Source of the DNA: a virus
Length of the DNA: 20,858 nt
Direction: 5' to 3' (one strand)
IMG/VR virus record: IMGVR_UViG_3300027770_000299
Span: 1-20,858 of that record
Shown here: piece after piece, positions 1-6,518 of the stretch
Layout: each line of letters opens with the position of its first letter
How positions within the stretch are numbered: position 1 is the stretch's first letter
Made by a program: the position numbers and the translations under genes
The notes under the pieces: generated by a model
What the model was told of the DNA's origin: nothing
Databases searched by the model: none
Seen by the model: only the letters and a program-made list of their open reading frames with translations

Positions 1-1213
1 GAATGAAACCGCCGTCGACCGCGTCAAAGAATCCGCCGCAGGCTTGCGCGACATCGCGCGCCGAAGTCAGGACAACGGGCACGCGCGCTGCCTCGAAGTC
101 AGCGAGCAGTGAACCAGCAGGCCCGCCGGCGTCAACAACCACGGCGCCAGGTGACCAACGCTCAACCAGTTCGCGCACACGCTCGACAACCCACGACGTG
201 CCGCGCCTGTAGTCGACAAGCTCCACGTGCGTCAGTCCATCGTCGCGACGGCCGGCCACCGAGATCGCCGACCATGAACGGTCGAGTGAAACGTCGACAC
301 CGAAGCAGACGGGGTCGAGCATGACGCTGCCCTCGTCTTGGCACGCCGCCCACTGGTCATCGTTGAAGACGCCATCGGGCACGCGCTTAGGCCAGATGCT
401 CAAGCGCTCCTGGCGGAACCAGTCGACATCGCCCGAGAGCGCGGCGAGCTCGCGGCCAATGTGCTCGGCCGAGATGCGGATACCCATCGCAGGGTTAGCC
501 GCCGCCCACGCCTCCGGGTCGGCTGGGTCGGACTCGTCGGGTGCCGACCATTCGAGGTAGCACAGCGACGCATCGGTGCCAGTCAGCGCACGTTCGCGTA
601 GGCCGCGTAGATGCGTGGCCTGATCGTCGACCGTGCCCGTGTAGATGACCTGCGGATTCGGCCGAGTCGACAGGACCGGGATCAGCGCCGACATGTCCTC
701 GGCGTCGAGCACCTGGCACTCGTCGAGAATGACAACGTCGGCAGTGAAGCCGCGGCCGCTCGTCCTCGAGCGCGCCACGAATTGCAACCGTTGGCCGGTC
801 TTGAGTTCGACGCCCTCTTCGCCGTGCGAGGTGCGGATATTCTTCACGCGCGATTTCAACGCAGGCGTGTTCTCAATGAGATAAACCATGCGGCGGAACG
901 CTTCGCGAGCCGTCTTGAATTGATGCGCGCTCCACAGGATGAGCGATTCGTCGAGCATGAAAAGACCGGCCAAGGCGCGAGCCTCAAGCACGGCGCCCTT
1001 GCCGTTCTGGCGAGCAACAACTAGCCCAACCTCAAACGCTGACCACGTCCCATCGTCGCGGCGGCCTAACATTTGCTCCATCGTGAACGCCTGCCACGGG
1101 TCGAGCACTAGCCCAGCAGACGCGCACAACGCAACCGCGTCAGCGCCAGCAGAGTCACTTCTTGGCGGAACGCTTGACAGCCTCGGCAGCTGCACGCCTT
1201 GCTCGCAGGTCAT
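1..1213 (-). CDS. terL: Terminase large subunit (3' end beyond window)
   Basis: This is the packaging motor: an ATPase that pumps DNA into the prohead plus a nuclease that cuts it. About 404 residues are visible and the C-terminus lies beyond base 1. The Walker A-like motif ARQNGKG is at residues 67-73, Walker B VVILDE at 160-165, a TGT motif follows, AAANPAMG marks the end of the ATPase domain, and GVDVSLD near 305-311 supplies the first nuclease aspartate. I chose ATG at 1213, with GAGGAGG about 12 bases upstream; GTG at 1195 (starting VQLPRL) is the alternative. The start lies inside the end of the small subunit gene in another frame, which is usual for this pair. The motif order and the LDPWQ signature match actinophage terminases of the HK97-like group. 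Confidence 0.95.
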   Translation of the reverse strand, partial: MTCEQGVQLPRLSSVPPRSDSAGADAVALCASAGLVLDPWQAFTMEQMLGRRDDGTWSAFEVGLVVARQNGKGAVLEARALAGLFMLDESLILWSAHQFKTAREAFRRMVYLIENTPALKSRVKNIRTSHGEEGVELKTGQRLQFVARSRTSGRGFTADVVILDECQVLDAEDMSALIPVLSTRPNPQVIYTGTVDDQATHLRGLRERALTGTDASLCYLEWSAPDESDPADPEAWAAANPAMGIRISAEHIGRELAALSGDVDWFRQERLSIWPKRVPDGVFNDDQWAACQDEGSVMLDPVCFGVDVSLDRSWSAISVAGRRDDGLTHVELVDYRRGTSWVVERVRELVERWSPGAVVVDAGGPAGSLLADFEAARVPVVLTSARDVAQACGGFFDAVDGGFI

Positions 1214-1394
1214 CAATGAAATCGGCCTCCTCGGCCGGCCCCTCAGCCAGCGCGTCCAAAACCCCGACGAGCTGACGCGCCACGGAAGCGGCGTCACGAA
1301 TCTCCGGGTCGTCGAGGCGCGCGGCCAGGTTGTCGCGGATCGCGGCCAAGGTTGCCGCGCGGTCACCCGTCGCGGCGGCGTCGGAAACGGACAC
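1155..1394 (-). CDS. terS: Terminase small subunit
   Basis: The 79-residue acidic helical protein carries the TGDRAATLAAIRDNLAARL pattern typical of actinophage small terminase subunits, which recognise the packaging site and load the large subunit. I chose GTG at 1394 because GGAGG sits five bases upstream; an in-frame ATG at 1451 has no comparable ribosome site and would run into the likely cos region. The gene overlaps the start of the large subunit by about 59 bases in another frame. No classical HTH is obvious by eye, so the call rests on position and sequence pattern. Confidence 0.8.
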   Translation of the reverse strand: MSVSDAAATGDRAATLAAIRDNLAARLDDPEIRDAASVARQLVGVLDALAEGPAEEADFIDDLRARRAAAEAVKRSAKK

Positions 1395-1506
1395 GACAGC
1401 CTCCAGAGACGCGCTAGGGAGAGAAAAACTGCAGAGATGCGCGGTCAGCAAGATGACGCACAGAAAACTGACCCCCCACCCCCTAGGGCGCGGCGGTCAC
1501 GGTGCG
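1395..1506. other. HNH-terS spacer, candidate cos/packaging region
   Basis: This 112-base gap separates the HNH nuclease from the small terminase. It carries a C-rich run on the plus strand (1472-1483, G-rich on the coding strand) next to CCCTAGGG. In HK97-like cos phages the cohesive-end site and G-rich tracts lie near this boundary, and the HNH protein helps terminase cut there. The exact nick positions cannot be read from sequence, so the cos assignment is inference. Confidence 0.4.
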
Positions 1507-1803
1507 TCACCAGGTGCGCGAGGTTGAGCCCGTCGATGTCGGCGGCCGGCGGCGCTTGGTGCCGTTGCCGCGCTTTGAGTTGCAGCCATAGTGAGCGGCG
1601 CGAAGGTTCGCGGGCGCTGTCAGTGAGCCGCCTAAGCTGCGCGGGATGACGTGGTCTACGCTCGGCGCCCAGCGGCTGCGCGGGTCAACGGTGCGGTCGA
1701 TGGGCTGGCCGCACAGGTAGCACAGGGTCGCGGTGGCGAGCACTTTGGCGCGGGCTTTTTTCCACGCGTGCGAGCGGAGGTCGTCGCCCTTACGTGCGCT
1801 CAT
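1507..1803 (-). CDS. HNH endonuclease
   Basis: The 98-residue protein has a classic HNH fold: CYLCG (first zinc pair), VDHVIPRSLGG (catalytic His), an Asn in PANLRAAHYGCN, and the second zinc-side Cys in GCNSKRG. Phage HNH proteins encoded beside terminase are needed for cos cleavage in HK97-type phages, and the location directly upstream of terS fits that role. I chose ATG at 1803 because it makes a 4-base ATGA overlap with the preceding gene; the frame stays open further upstream, but that extension is an arginine-rich shadow. The C-terminal tail is basic and low in complexity. Confidence 0.93.
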   Translation of the reverse strand: MSARKGDDLRSHAWKKARAKVLATATLCYLCGQPIDRTVDPRSRWAPSVDHVIPRSLGGSLTAPANLRAAHYGCNSKRGNGTKRRRPPTSTGSTSRTW

Positions 1804-1952
1804 GCGGGCACGAGGTTGAGCTGGTCGAGTAGCGCGTCGATCTTGTCGTCGAGGGTGGCGCGTTGCCCGTGGGTGCCGGGCTCGGCGGCTAGTCGAGTCT
1901 TTGTGTCGAGATGGTGCACGATGGCTTCGACGATGTCGTCGCGTGTGGTCAT
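1800..1952 (-). CDS. Small protein of unknown function upstream of HNH
   Basis: The product is 50 residues, starts MTTRDDIVEAIVHHL and looks fully helical, with a second amphipathic stretch DDKIDALLDQL near its end. ATG at 1952 has GGGAG seven bases upstream, and the stop overlaps the HNH start (ATGA), so the two are probably translationally coupled. I do not recognise a family. Small helical proteins at this place in actinophages are common and mostly uncharacterised. It is the first gene after the hairpin at 1986-2007, so it may head the packaging/late transcript. Confidence 0.65.
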   Translation of the reverse strand: MTTRDDIVEAIVHHLDTKTRLAAEPGTHGQRATLDDKIDALLDQLNLVPA

Positions 1953-1985
1953 CGCGGCGCTCCCGTCTGCTCCATTCAATGACAA

Positions 1986-2007
1986 AGCCCCGCACGTTGG
2001 CGGGGCT
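1986..2007 (-). terminator. Rho-independent-like terminator after the early operon
   Basis: AGCCCCGC and GCGGGGCT form a perfect 8-bp stem with a 6-base loop. On the minus strand the stem is followed by TTGTCATT, a weak U-rich tail. It lies between the zinc/HTH gene ending at 2061 and the small gene starting at 1952, where early transcription would be expected to stop before the packaging genes. Confidence 0.6.
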
Positions 2008-2060
2008 GGCGTTGGTCTTATTACGACCTATCACAAAGGTATCCGCAGATTGACACAGAG

Positions 2061-2870
2061 TCAACCACTGCGCCGGCGCTCACTTTCGATGACGTCGAGC
2101 ACGTCGCCCACGCGGTACAACGGCACCGCGCCTAGGTTGCCAGCACGAATCAATCGACCGCGCCTGACCCAACCTTCAAGGCGTTTACGACTGACCGTCT
2201 CGGTGCCAGTCTCGCCGATGGCGCGGGTCATCTCCGAGAGCGTGAGCAGTGAGTCACCTGCGGCTTCTAGCCGATTGCGTCGCCAGATGTACACATCGCG
2301 CTCGGTTGAGCAGACCTGGCAGCGCACGCTAGTCAAGCCCTCAACGGCGTACAGCTCCTCGCCGCACTCGCCATCATCGCCATCACATGTACCCGCGTAC
2401 ACGCGGTCGGCGGCGCGGTCGATGGCGGTGCGCGCCTGGCTGACGGCATAGCCGACCTCGTCGATGGCGGTGTGGCCTTCAGGATGGACGACGAGCCACC
2501 CGTGCAGATGCATCAGTGCCGCGGCCATGCCAACCACGGATGGCGACGGCAACGGCACGCTTGGGTGCGCGTCGAGCCCTTCACGTACCCACGGCCAGAG
2601 CGTGCGAGACAGCAGTTCGGCGGCGTCGCTGGCGTCCACGTTGTACGGCAGCGGTGTCTCGCTCGACCTCGGCCCGTTGCTTGACCCGCTCGCTGTCTGG
2701 CGCGACAGCGTGGTGTCGAGCTCGGTGATGATGGCCGGGATATCTCCAATGTTGGTGTCGAATCGTCGCCAGCAGGCCGGGCACGCGGTGCTGTTGTCGC
2801 CAGTTGGCATCGGCCGGCCGCACTTCTCGGCGGCACAGGTGCGCGTCTTTGGCGGTTGATGTGGACTCAT
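2061..2870 (-). CDS. Zinc-ribbon protein with C-terminal MerR-like HTH
   Basis: The 269-residue protein has two predicted zinc sites and a DNA-binding end. Cys 12, 17, 30 and 33 form an N-terminal knuckle; Cys 162, 169, 184 and 187 form a second ribbon; residues 208-262 resemble the HTH of MerR/excisionase-type proteins (LTLSEMTRAI, then VSRKRLEGWVRRGRL, then PLYRVGDV). ATG at 2870 has AGGAG eight bases upstream. It follows the iteron-like array and is the last gene before the terminator at 1986-2007. It probably binds DNA, perhaps as a transcriptional regulator of the late or packaging genes, but no exact function can be read. Confidence 0.75.
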   Translation of the reverse strand: MSPHQPPKTRTCAAEKCGRPMPTGDNSTACPACWRRFDTNIGDIPAIITELDTTLSRQTASGSSNGPRSSETPLPYNVDASDAAELLSRTLWPWVREGLDAHPSVPLPSPSVVGMAAALMHLHGWLVVHPEGHTAIDEVGYAVSQARTAIDRAADRVYAGTCDGDDGECGEELYAVEGLTSVRCQVCSTERDVYIWRRNRLEAAGDSLLTLSEMTRAIGETGTETVSRKRLEGWVRRGRLIRAGNLGAVPLYRVGDVLDVIESERRRSG

Positions 2871-2939
2871 CGTGGTCGCTCCTGGGTGTTGTGAGGACTC
2901 AATCGGATGAAATCTTCTGCTCTCTCGCGCGTGTCTACT

Positions 2940-2972
2940 ACCTGTGGTTTCCCTCGGCGTTTAACCACAGGT
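2940..2972. repeat. Perfect 10-bp inverted repeat, possible operator or hairpin
   Basis: ACCTGTGGTT and AACCACAGGT are perfect arms separated by 13 bases. No T-run follows on either strand, so a classical terminator is less likely than a protein-binding site or a structured leader for the gene starting at 2870. It lies about 30 bases from the iteron-like array, in the same 201-base gene-free gap. Confidence 0.55.
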
Positions 2973-2983
2973 CTTCGTTAGTG

Positions 2984-3071
2984 CGTTCGTCCGTTCGTTC
3001 GTGCATATGCGCCGCGCATATGCGACCCGCATGCGTCGCGCATATGCGTCGCGCATATGCGTCGCGCATGC
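2984..3071. repeat. Iteron-like array of 13-bp palindrome-centred repeats, candidate replication origin
   Basis: Six units are centred on GCATATGC or its shortened form GCATGC, starting at 3003, 3016, 3029, 3040, 3053 and 3066. Steps are 13 bp except after the third unit (11 bp, matching its 2-base loss). The unit consensus is CGCGCATATGCGT. A short CGTT/CGTC run (2984-3001) precedes it. The array ends one base before the stop codon of the DnaD-like gene. Regular iterons beside a replication gene are a hallmark of origins; the origin role itself is inference. A repressor or partition-type site is the alternative. Confidence 0.7.
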
Positions 3072-3440
3072 TCATCGGCCTGCCTTGGGTGCTGGCGGCT
3101 CGTCGGGATGCCACCGTGCTAGTGCTGCTTTCTGGGCGTTCTTGCGGCGCTCAACTTGCTCTAATCCGCTCTGCTGGTACTCATTCCAGTCGTTGACCTG
3201 GTAACCGCCAGTCGTGTCATGCCACAGGCCGACGCTCACGAGTTGGGTGGCGAGGCGCTTGTTCGCGTGGATGAATGGAAGCGCGCCGGCGGGGATATAG
3301 CCGTCAGTTCCGTGCGTTCCTGAGTAGCCGAGGCCGCAGATGTAGGCCACAACGGCGGCGTGATTCTTGTCCTCGATGAGGTGCAGGACCTTCGGATTGG
3401 TCGCGAATTGAGTGTCAAGACGGACCCACGGCAGGCTCAT
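3072..3440 (-). CDS. DnaD-like / winged-helix replication initiation protein
   Basis: The 122-residue protein begins SLPWVRLDTQFATNPKVLHL and contains GLGYSGTHGTDGYIP, ALPFIH and a GLWHD turn, a pattern shared by a large actinophage family resembling the N-terminal winged helix of DnaD/replisome organiser proteins. Such proteins bind origin DNA or help load helicase. The C-terminus is basic (ERRKNAQKAALARWH), as in many relatives. ATG at 3440 overlaps the preceding stop (ATGA). The iteron-like array begins directly beyond its stop codon, which supports a role in replication. The lack of a full initiator domain leaves the exact step open. Confidence 0.7.
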   Translation of the reverse strand: MSLPWVRLDTQFATNPKVLHLIEDKNHAAVVAYICGLGYSGTHGTDGYIPAGALPFIHANKRLATQLVSVGLWHDTTGGYQVNDWNEYQQSGLEQVERRKNAQKAALARWHPDEPPAPKAGR

Positions 3441-3913
3441 GATGTGCCGACCTTGGCCCGTAGTGACGACTGAATGGTGGGCTGGCAGTGCTCGTGTGAT
3501 GCCACGTGGAACGGTGTTCCTGATCCAGAGCCCATGAATGGGCGGGCTTCCCTGTAGTTGATCCACGTGTCGATGGACATGAAGCCGGGCGTCTCGCCTT
3601 GGTGCCAGAACGCGTAGACCGCCGCGTGCCCGGTAGCGGTTGCGAGCTCGTGGAGTGCTGCGGTAGATGCGTCTTCACAACTGTGGTTTCCGTACTTCGT
3701 GACGCCAACGGACTTCTTTGCTTCTAGCCATACGAACGTGTCACCAGAGCACAGCAGGAAGTCGGGCAACCATCGCAGAAGCGTCGGCTTTTGGAAGAGC
3801 GCACGGCGTGAGAGTGGCCCGAGCATGGCCTGCCCGAACTGCTCAACTTCCACGTTAGGAAGCGATGAGATGTAGGCGTGCACGCACTCTTCCCACTCGC
3901 GCCCTTCTCTCAT
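3437..3913 (-). CDS. PD-(D/E)XK-type nuclease
   Basis: The 158-residue protein shows a PD-(D/E)XK core: E8 in an N-terminal helix, LPDFLL with D51, and LEAKKS with E64 and K66. Spacing fits Holliday-junction-resolvase-like or Vsr/TnsA-like small nucleases. ATG at 3913 overlaps the stop of the ParB-methyltransferase gene (ATGA), so the two proteins are likely made together; GTG at 3922 is an alternative start. The pairing with a methyltransferase allows two readings, a recombination nuclease or a restriction-like partner. The sequence does not decide between them. Confidence 0.7.
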   Translation of the reverse strand: MREGREWEECVHAYISSLPNVEVEQFGQAMLGPLSRRALFQKPTLLRWLPDFLLCSGDTFVWLEAKKSVGVTKYGNHSCEDASTAALHELATATGHAAVYAFWHQGETPGFMSIDTWINYREARPFMGSGSGTPFHVASHEHCQPTIQSSLRAKVGTS

Positions 3914-5154
3914 GCGATCCACTGAGCACCACTAACGCGCTCAACGGCCACGGCAAACCGCTCGGCGTCGGCTTCAACGCCGATGAACTTTCGGCCCATC
4001 TCAATGGCTAGGAATCCGTAAGAGCCGGTCCCGGTGAACGGGTCTAGCACTGTGCCACCGGGCGGGCAGAGCGAGTCGATCAACATGCGGGCGGGCTCGG
4101 GATCCTGCTGCCATCGGTACAAGTCCTTGGCCCGTGCGCTTGGGTTGAGCACGTCGGGATGCCAGTCAATGCGCCCACTGGGCCATTCGCCATTGCTGTA
4201 GGCGAGCCACGGTTTCCATGCTTGCAGCGTGTGGCGGGCCAAGATGCGACTGTGTGAGCCCGGCAGCGGCTGGGAGTACATCCACCCGTATTGGAGATGT
4301 TCACCCAGGCGCGTCATTACCTGTGGCAGTTGAATCTTTCCGGTGAGCGCCACAAGTATGCCTTGGGGAACGAGCACTCGGCTGGCGTGCTTGGCGAGAT
4401 CGCTCCACAGGTGCTGGAACTCTTGGGGATACGGCGGGTCTGTGACGATCAGGTCAACGCTGCCGTTTGGCAGTTCGGCGAGTCGGTCGCGGAAGTCGCC
4501 GACATACATGCGCCAGTGTTCGCCGGTTGCATCGGATGGAACTTCAGCCATGATGATGACGCGGGCGGTCTGCTCCTCTTTCTGCTTGGTGATTCTCTTG
4601 GCTTGGGCTTCGGCCGTCTTGAGCGGCAGCGTTCCGGCCTTGACGGCTTCAACGATGGGCACAACGTCGTCGTCGGTGTCGGCAAGCTTCTGCAAAGCCT
4701 TAGCGCGCGACACACTACGGCCGCTTACGCCGATAGCCTTCGCGGCCTTATCCGCAGACCACTTTGGCTCGTTTGACTCTCGCCCCGGGGCAAGAGTCAC
4801 TTTGCTCTTACGCTGAGATTCCAGAACCTTCGTTTCGGCCCCGTACTGCTTCTCTACTTCTAGCGAGAAGAACGACAACTGGCCTTCTGTCATGTGGCGT
4901 CGGCGCACGTTGATTGAGACTATGTAGCCGATTGGGTCAGTGCCGGAGTAGACGACAAAGCGCGGCCGAACGGCAGCGCGGGTACAGGCCGCCAATCGGT
5001 TGCGACCGTCGAGCAGCGTTCCGTCTGGCAGGAGTGTGAGCGACTGTAGAAGTCCTTGCTCCTTGATGTCGTCAGCGAGCGCGACCAGCTCGGACTCGCT
5101 CAACATCGGGAAGAGCTCGGCCGCAGGATGTACCTGGCCGTTTGGCTTAGTCAT
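3910..5154 (-). CDS. ParB-like domain fused to DNA methyltransferase (N6A/N4C, beta-type order)
   Basis: The 414-residue protein has an N-terminal ParB/Srx-like domain (about 1-110, with DGTLLDGRNRLAA at 44-56), an HTH-like segment near 132-155 (WSADKAAKAIGVSGRSVSRA), and a C-terminal methyltransferase domain with TDPPYP at 238-243 and the SAM-binding DPFTGTGS at 371-378. The catalytic motif precedes the SAM motif, as in beta-class amino-methyltransferases. Such fusions are common in phages and probably methylate phage DNA, either to escape restriction or to mark sites for replication or packaging. ATG at 5154 has AAGGA about nine bases upstream and follows an 82-base gap with a strong hairpin. 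The next gene encodes a nuclease. Confidence 0.9.
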   Translation of the reverse strand: MTKPNGQVHPAAELFPMLSESELVALADDIKEQGLLQSLTLLPDGTLLDGRNRLAACTRAAVRPRFVVYSGTDPIGYIVSINVRRRHMTEGQLSFFSLEVEKQYGAETKVLESQRKSKVTLAPGRESNEPKWSADKAAKAIGVSGRSVSRAKALQKLADTDDDVVPIVEAVKAGTLPLKTAEAQAKRITKQKEEQTARVIIMAEVPSDATGEHWRMYVGDFRDRLAELPNGSVDLIVTDPPYPQEFQHLWSDLAKHASRVLVPQGILVALTGKIQLPQVMTRLGEHLQYGWMYSQPLPGSHSRILARHTLQAWKPWLAYSNGEWPSGRIDWHPDVLNPSARAKDLYRWQQDPEPARMLIDSLCPPGGTVLDPFTGTGSYGFLAIEMGRKFIGVEADAERFAVAVERVSGAQWIA

Positions 5155-5188
5155 ACTTGGGTGTCCTTCTCTCGTATGGGTTGGATGG

Positions 5189-5229
5189 CACCGGCCCGCC
5201 GTCTGCTTGGCGGTAGTGGCGGGCCGGTG
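5189..5229 (-). terminator. Strong hairpin between ssb and the ParB-methyltransferase gene
   Basis: CACCGGCCCGCC and GGCGGGCCGGTG form a perfect 12-bp stem around a 17-base loop. There is no U-tract after it on the minus strand, so it may be a weak terminator, a processing or stability element at the end of the ssb message, or an attenuator for the downstream genes. Confidence 0.5.
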
Positions 5230-5236
5230 CGCGTGG

Positions 5237-5653
5237 CTAGAACGGTGCCTGTGTCGCCCACGGGTCACCCGCGGGCTCGGTCTCGCCAAAGCCCTTGGCC
5301 GACTCCGACCACTGCGACGCCTGGCCGCCCTTCGCTCGACGGCCGAACGTGTCGGCGATGACGGCTTTCCGGCTGCGCTTCTCGCCGGCCGGTGTCTCCC
5401 AGTGCTCATCGCGCACGCGGCCGACGATGACGACGCGGTCGCCCTTGTGGAGCTGCGCCGCGGCGTCATCGGCGACGAGTCCGAAGAGCGTCACGTCCCA
5501 CCAGGTGGTGTCGACGTCTTCCCACGTGCCCGACTCGGTGCGCTTGCGACCGTTAGTGACCACCGACAGGCGGGTCAGCGTCTTGCCGTTGCTCGTGGTC
5601 TTGAGCTCAGGGTCTTGTCCTAGTCGCCCGTCGAGGGTGATGGTCGCGCTCAT
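5237..5653 (-). CDS. ssb: Single-stranded DNA-binding protein
   Basis: The 138-residue protein has the OB-fold of bacterial SSB: SATITLDGRLGQDPEL at the start, then WWDVTLFG, KGDRVVIVGRVRDEHW and the following strand, covering about 1-105. A short glycine/serine/proline tail ends in PWATQAPF, a weak version of the acidic C-terminal peptide that recruits repair proteins. ATG at 5653 overlaps the stop of the RecT-like gene (ATGA). It probably coats single strands made by the exonuclease and assists annealing and replication. Confidence 0.95.
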   Translation of the reverse strand: MSATITLDGRLGQDPELKTTSNGKTLTRLSVVTNGRKRTESGTWEDVDTTWWDVTLFGLVADDAAAQLHKGDRVVIVGRVRDEHWETPAGEKRSRKAVIADTFGRRAKGGQASQWSESAKGFGETEPAGDPWATQAPF

Positions 5654-6513
5654 CCGTCTAGCTCCTTTTTGAGTGTGTCGATGATGTGGGACGCCTCGCT
5701 CTTTGTGAGGTCGTTGGTCGTCTCGATGGGTCGGCCGATGAGGCGGCCGAGCATGGTGTGCCCGGCGCCACGGTCCTTGATTCCCATCCCGTTGAGCGCG
5801 GCGTGCAGCGCCTTGAGTTGCGCGGGCGTGATGGGGTCGCCTGCTGGTTTCGGTGTCGGCTCGGGCTCGTCCTCGATGACTTCGGCGTCGACAATGTCGG
5901 GTTCGGCTTTGCTCGGTGTCGGCTCGTCGAAGTCGGGTTCGGCCACGGTGACGCGCTCGGCTGTTGGCACTGTGCTGGTGACCGCGCGGGTGCGTACCGC
6001 CGTGGTGCGTTGCGCGGTGGTGGGCGCTACGGGCTCATCGGCGCCCAGCTCTTCGGCGGTGTACTGGACGCCCGCGAGAATCTCTGAGCACGCGTTGCGC
6101 GCGCACTCGCTGATCGCCCTGGCCTTGAGCATCGCGTCTGGGTACTTAGACCACGTCGGGTTACTGAGCAGCCCGGCGGTCTTAGCGCGGTCGATTGTCC
6201 AGATTGCCGTGAACTCGAAATCCGGGTCGTCGTTGCGAATGATCGTGCACTCAGCGCGCTTGTCGTTCCCGCTCACTCGCAGGATGTGGCCCGCACGCCG
6301 CACGAGCCCGGCCATGAGCGCGGCGCTCGCGGTCGGCTTGCCCTTGATGACGGTGATGCCTTGAATGGCGGCCATCGGCGCGAGGTCGAGCGCCTTGCCG
6401 TACTCGATGGCAACCAGGACGTTGGCGGGCTTGCCGCGGTAGTCCATCGGCAGCAGGTCAGACGCCGCGAGGGCTTTGGAGTAGTCGACAAGTGCGGGCA
6501 GGTTGTCGCTCAT
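5650..6513 (-). CDS. recT: RecT-like single-strand annealing protein
   Basis: The 287-residue protein has a RecT-family region (about 1-160) with NVLVAIEYGKALDLAPMAA, ITVIKGKPTASAALMAGLV and DAMLKARAISECARNACSE. A Pro/Glu/Thr-rich acidic linker (about 170-225) joins it to a small C-terminal domain (ITPAQLKALHAAL, then LTKSEASHIIDTLKKE). RecT proteins pair single strands and work with a partner exonuclease, here at 7391-8161. I chose ATG at 6513 because GAGGTG lies six bases upstream; GTG at 6522 is possible. The C-terminal domain recalls DUF3072-type modules and the orphan protein at 13708-13920. Confidence 0.8.
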   Translation of the reverse strand: MSDNLPALVDYSKALAASDLLPMDYRGKPANVLVAIEYGKALDLAPMAAIQGITVIKGKPTASAALMAGLVRRAGHILRVSGNDKRAECTIIRNDDPDFEFTAIWTIDRAKTAGLLSNPTWSKYPDAMLKARAISECARNACSEILAGVQYTAEELGADEPVAPTTAQRTTAVRTRAVTSTVPTAERVTVAEPDFDEPTPSKAEPDIVDAEVIEDEPEPTPKPAGDPITPAQLKALHAALNGMGIKDRGAGHTMLGRLIGRPIETTNDLTKSEASHIIDTLKKELDG

Positions 6514-6518
6514 GTTTA

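Noticed and set aside
2050-2064. Short palindrome TTGAC-5-GTCAA overlapping the stop of the zinc/HTH gene, and a -35-like TTGACT
   Set aside because: Arms are only 5 bp and no convincing -10 box follows at the right distance; too weak to call.
939-2451. Long plus-strand open frames opposite the terminase and HNH genes
   Set aside because: They are antisense to genes with clear motifs, have no ribosome sites, and read as low-complexity serine/arginine/alanine sequence.
3003-3071. Possible CRISPR array
   Set aside because: The 13-bp units are directly adjacent with no unique spacers and there are no cas genes.
5155-5469. N-terminal extension of the ParB-methyltransferase upstream of 5154
   Set aside because: It overlaps most of ssb in another frame and is arginine-rich; ATG at 5154 has a proper ribosome site and begins the recognisable ParB domain.
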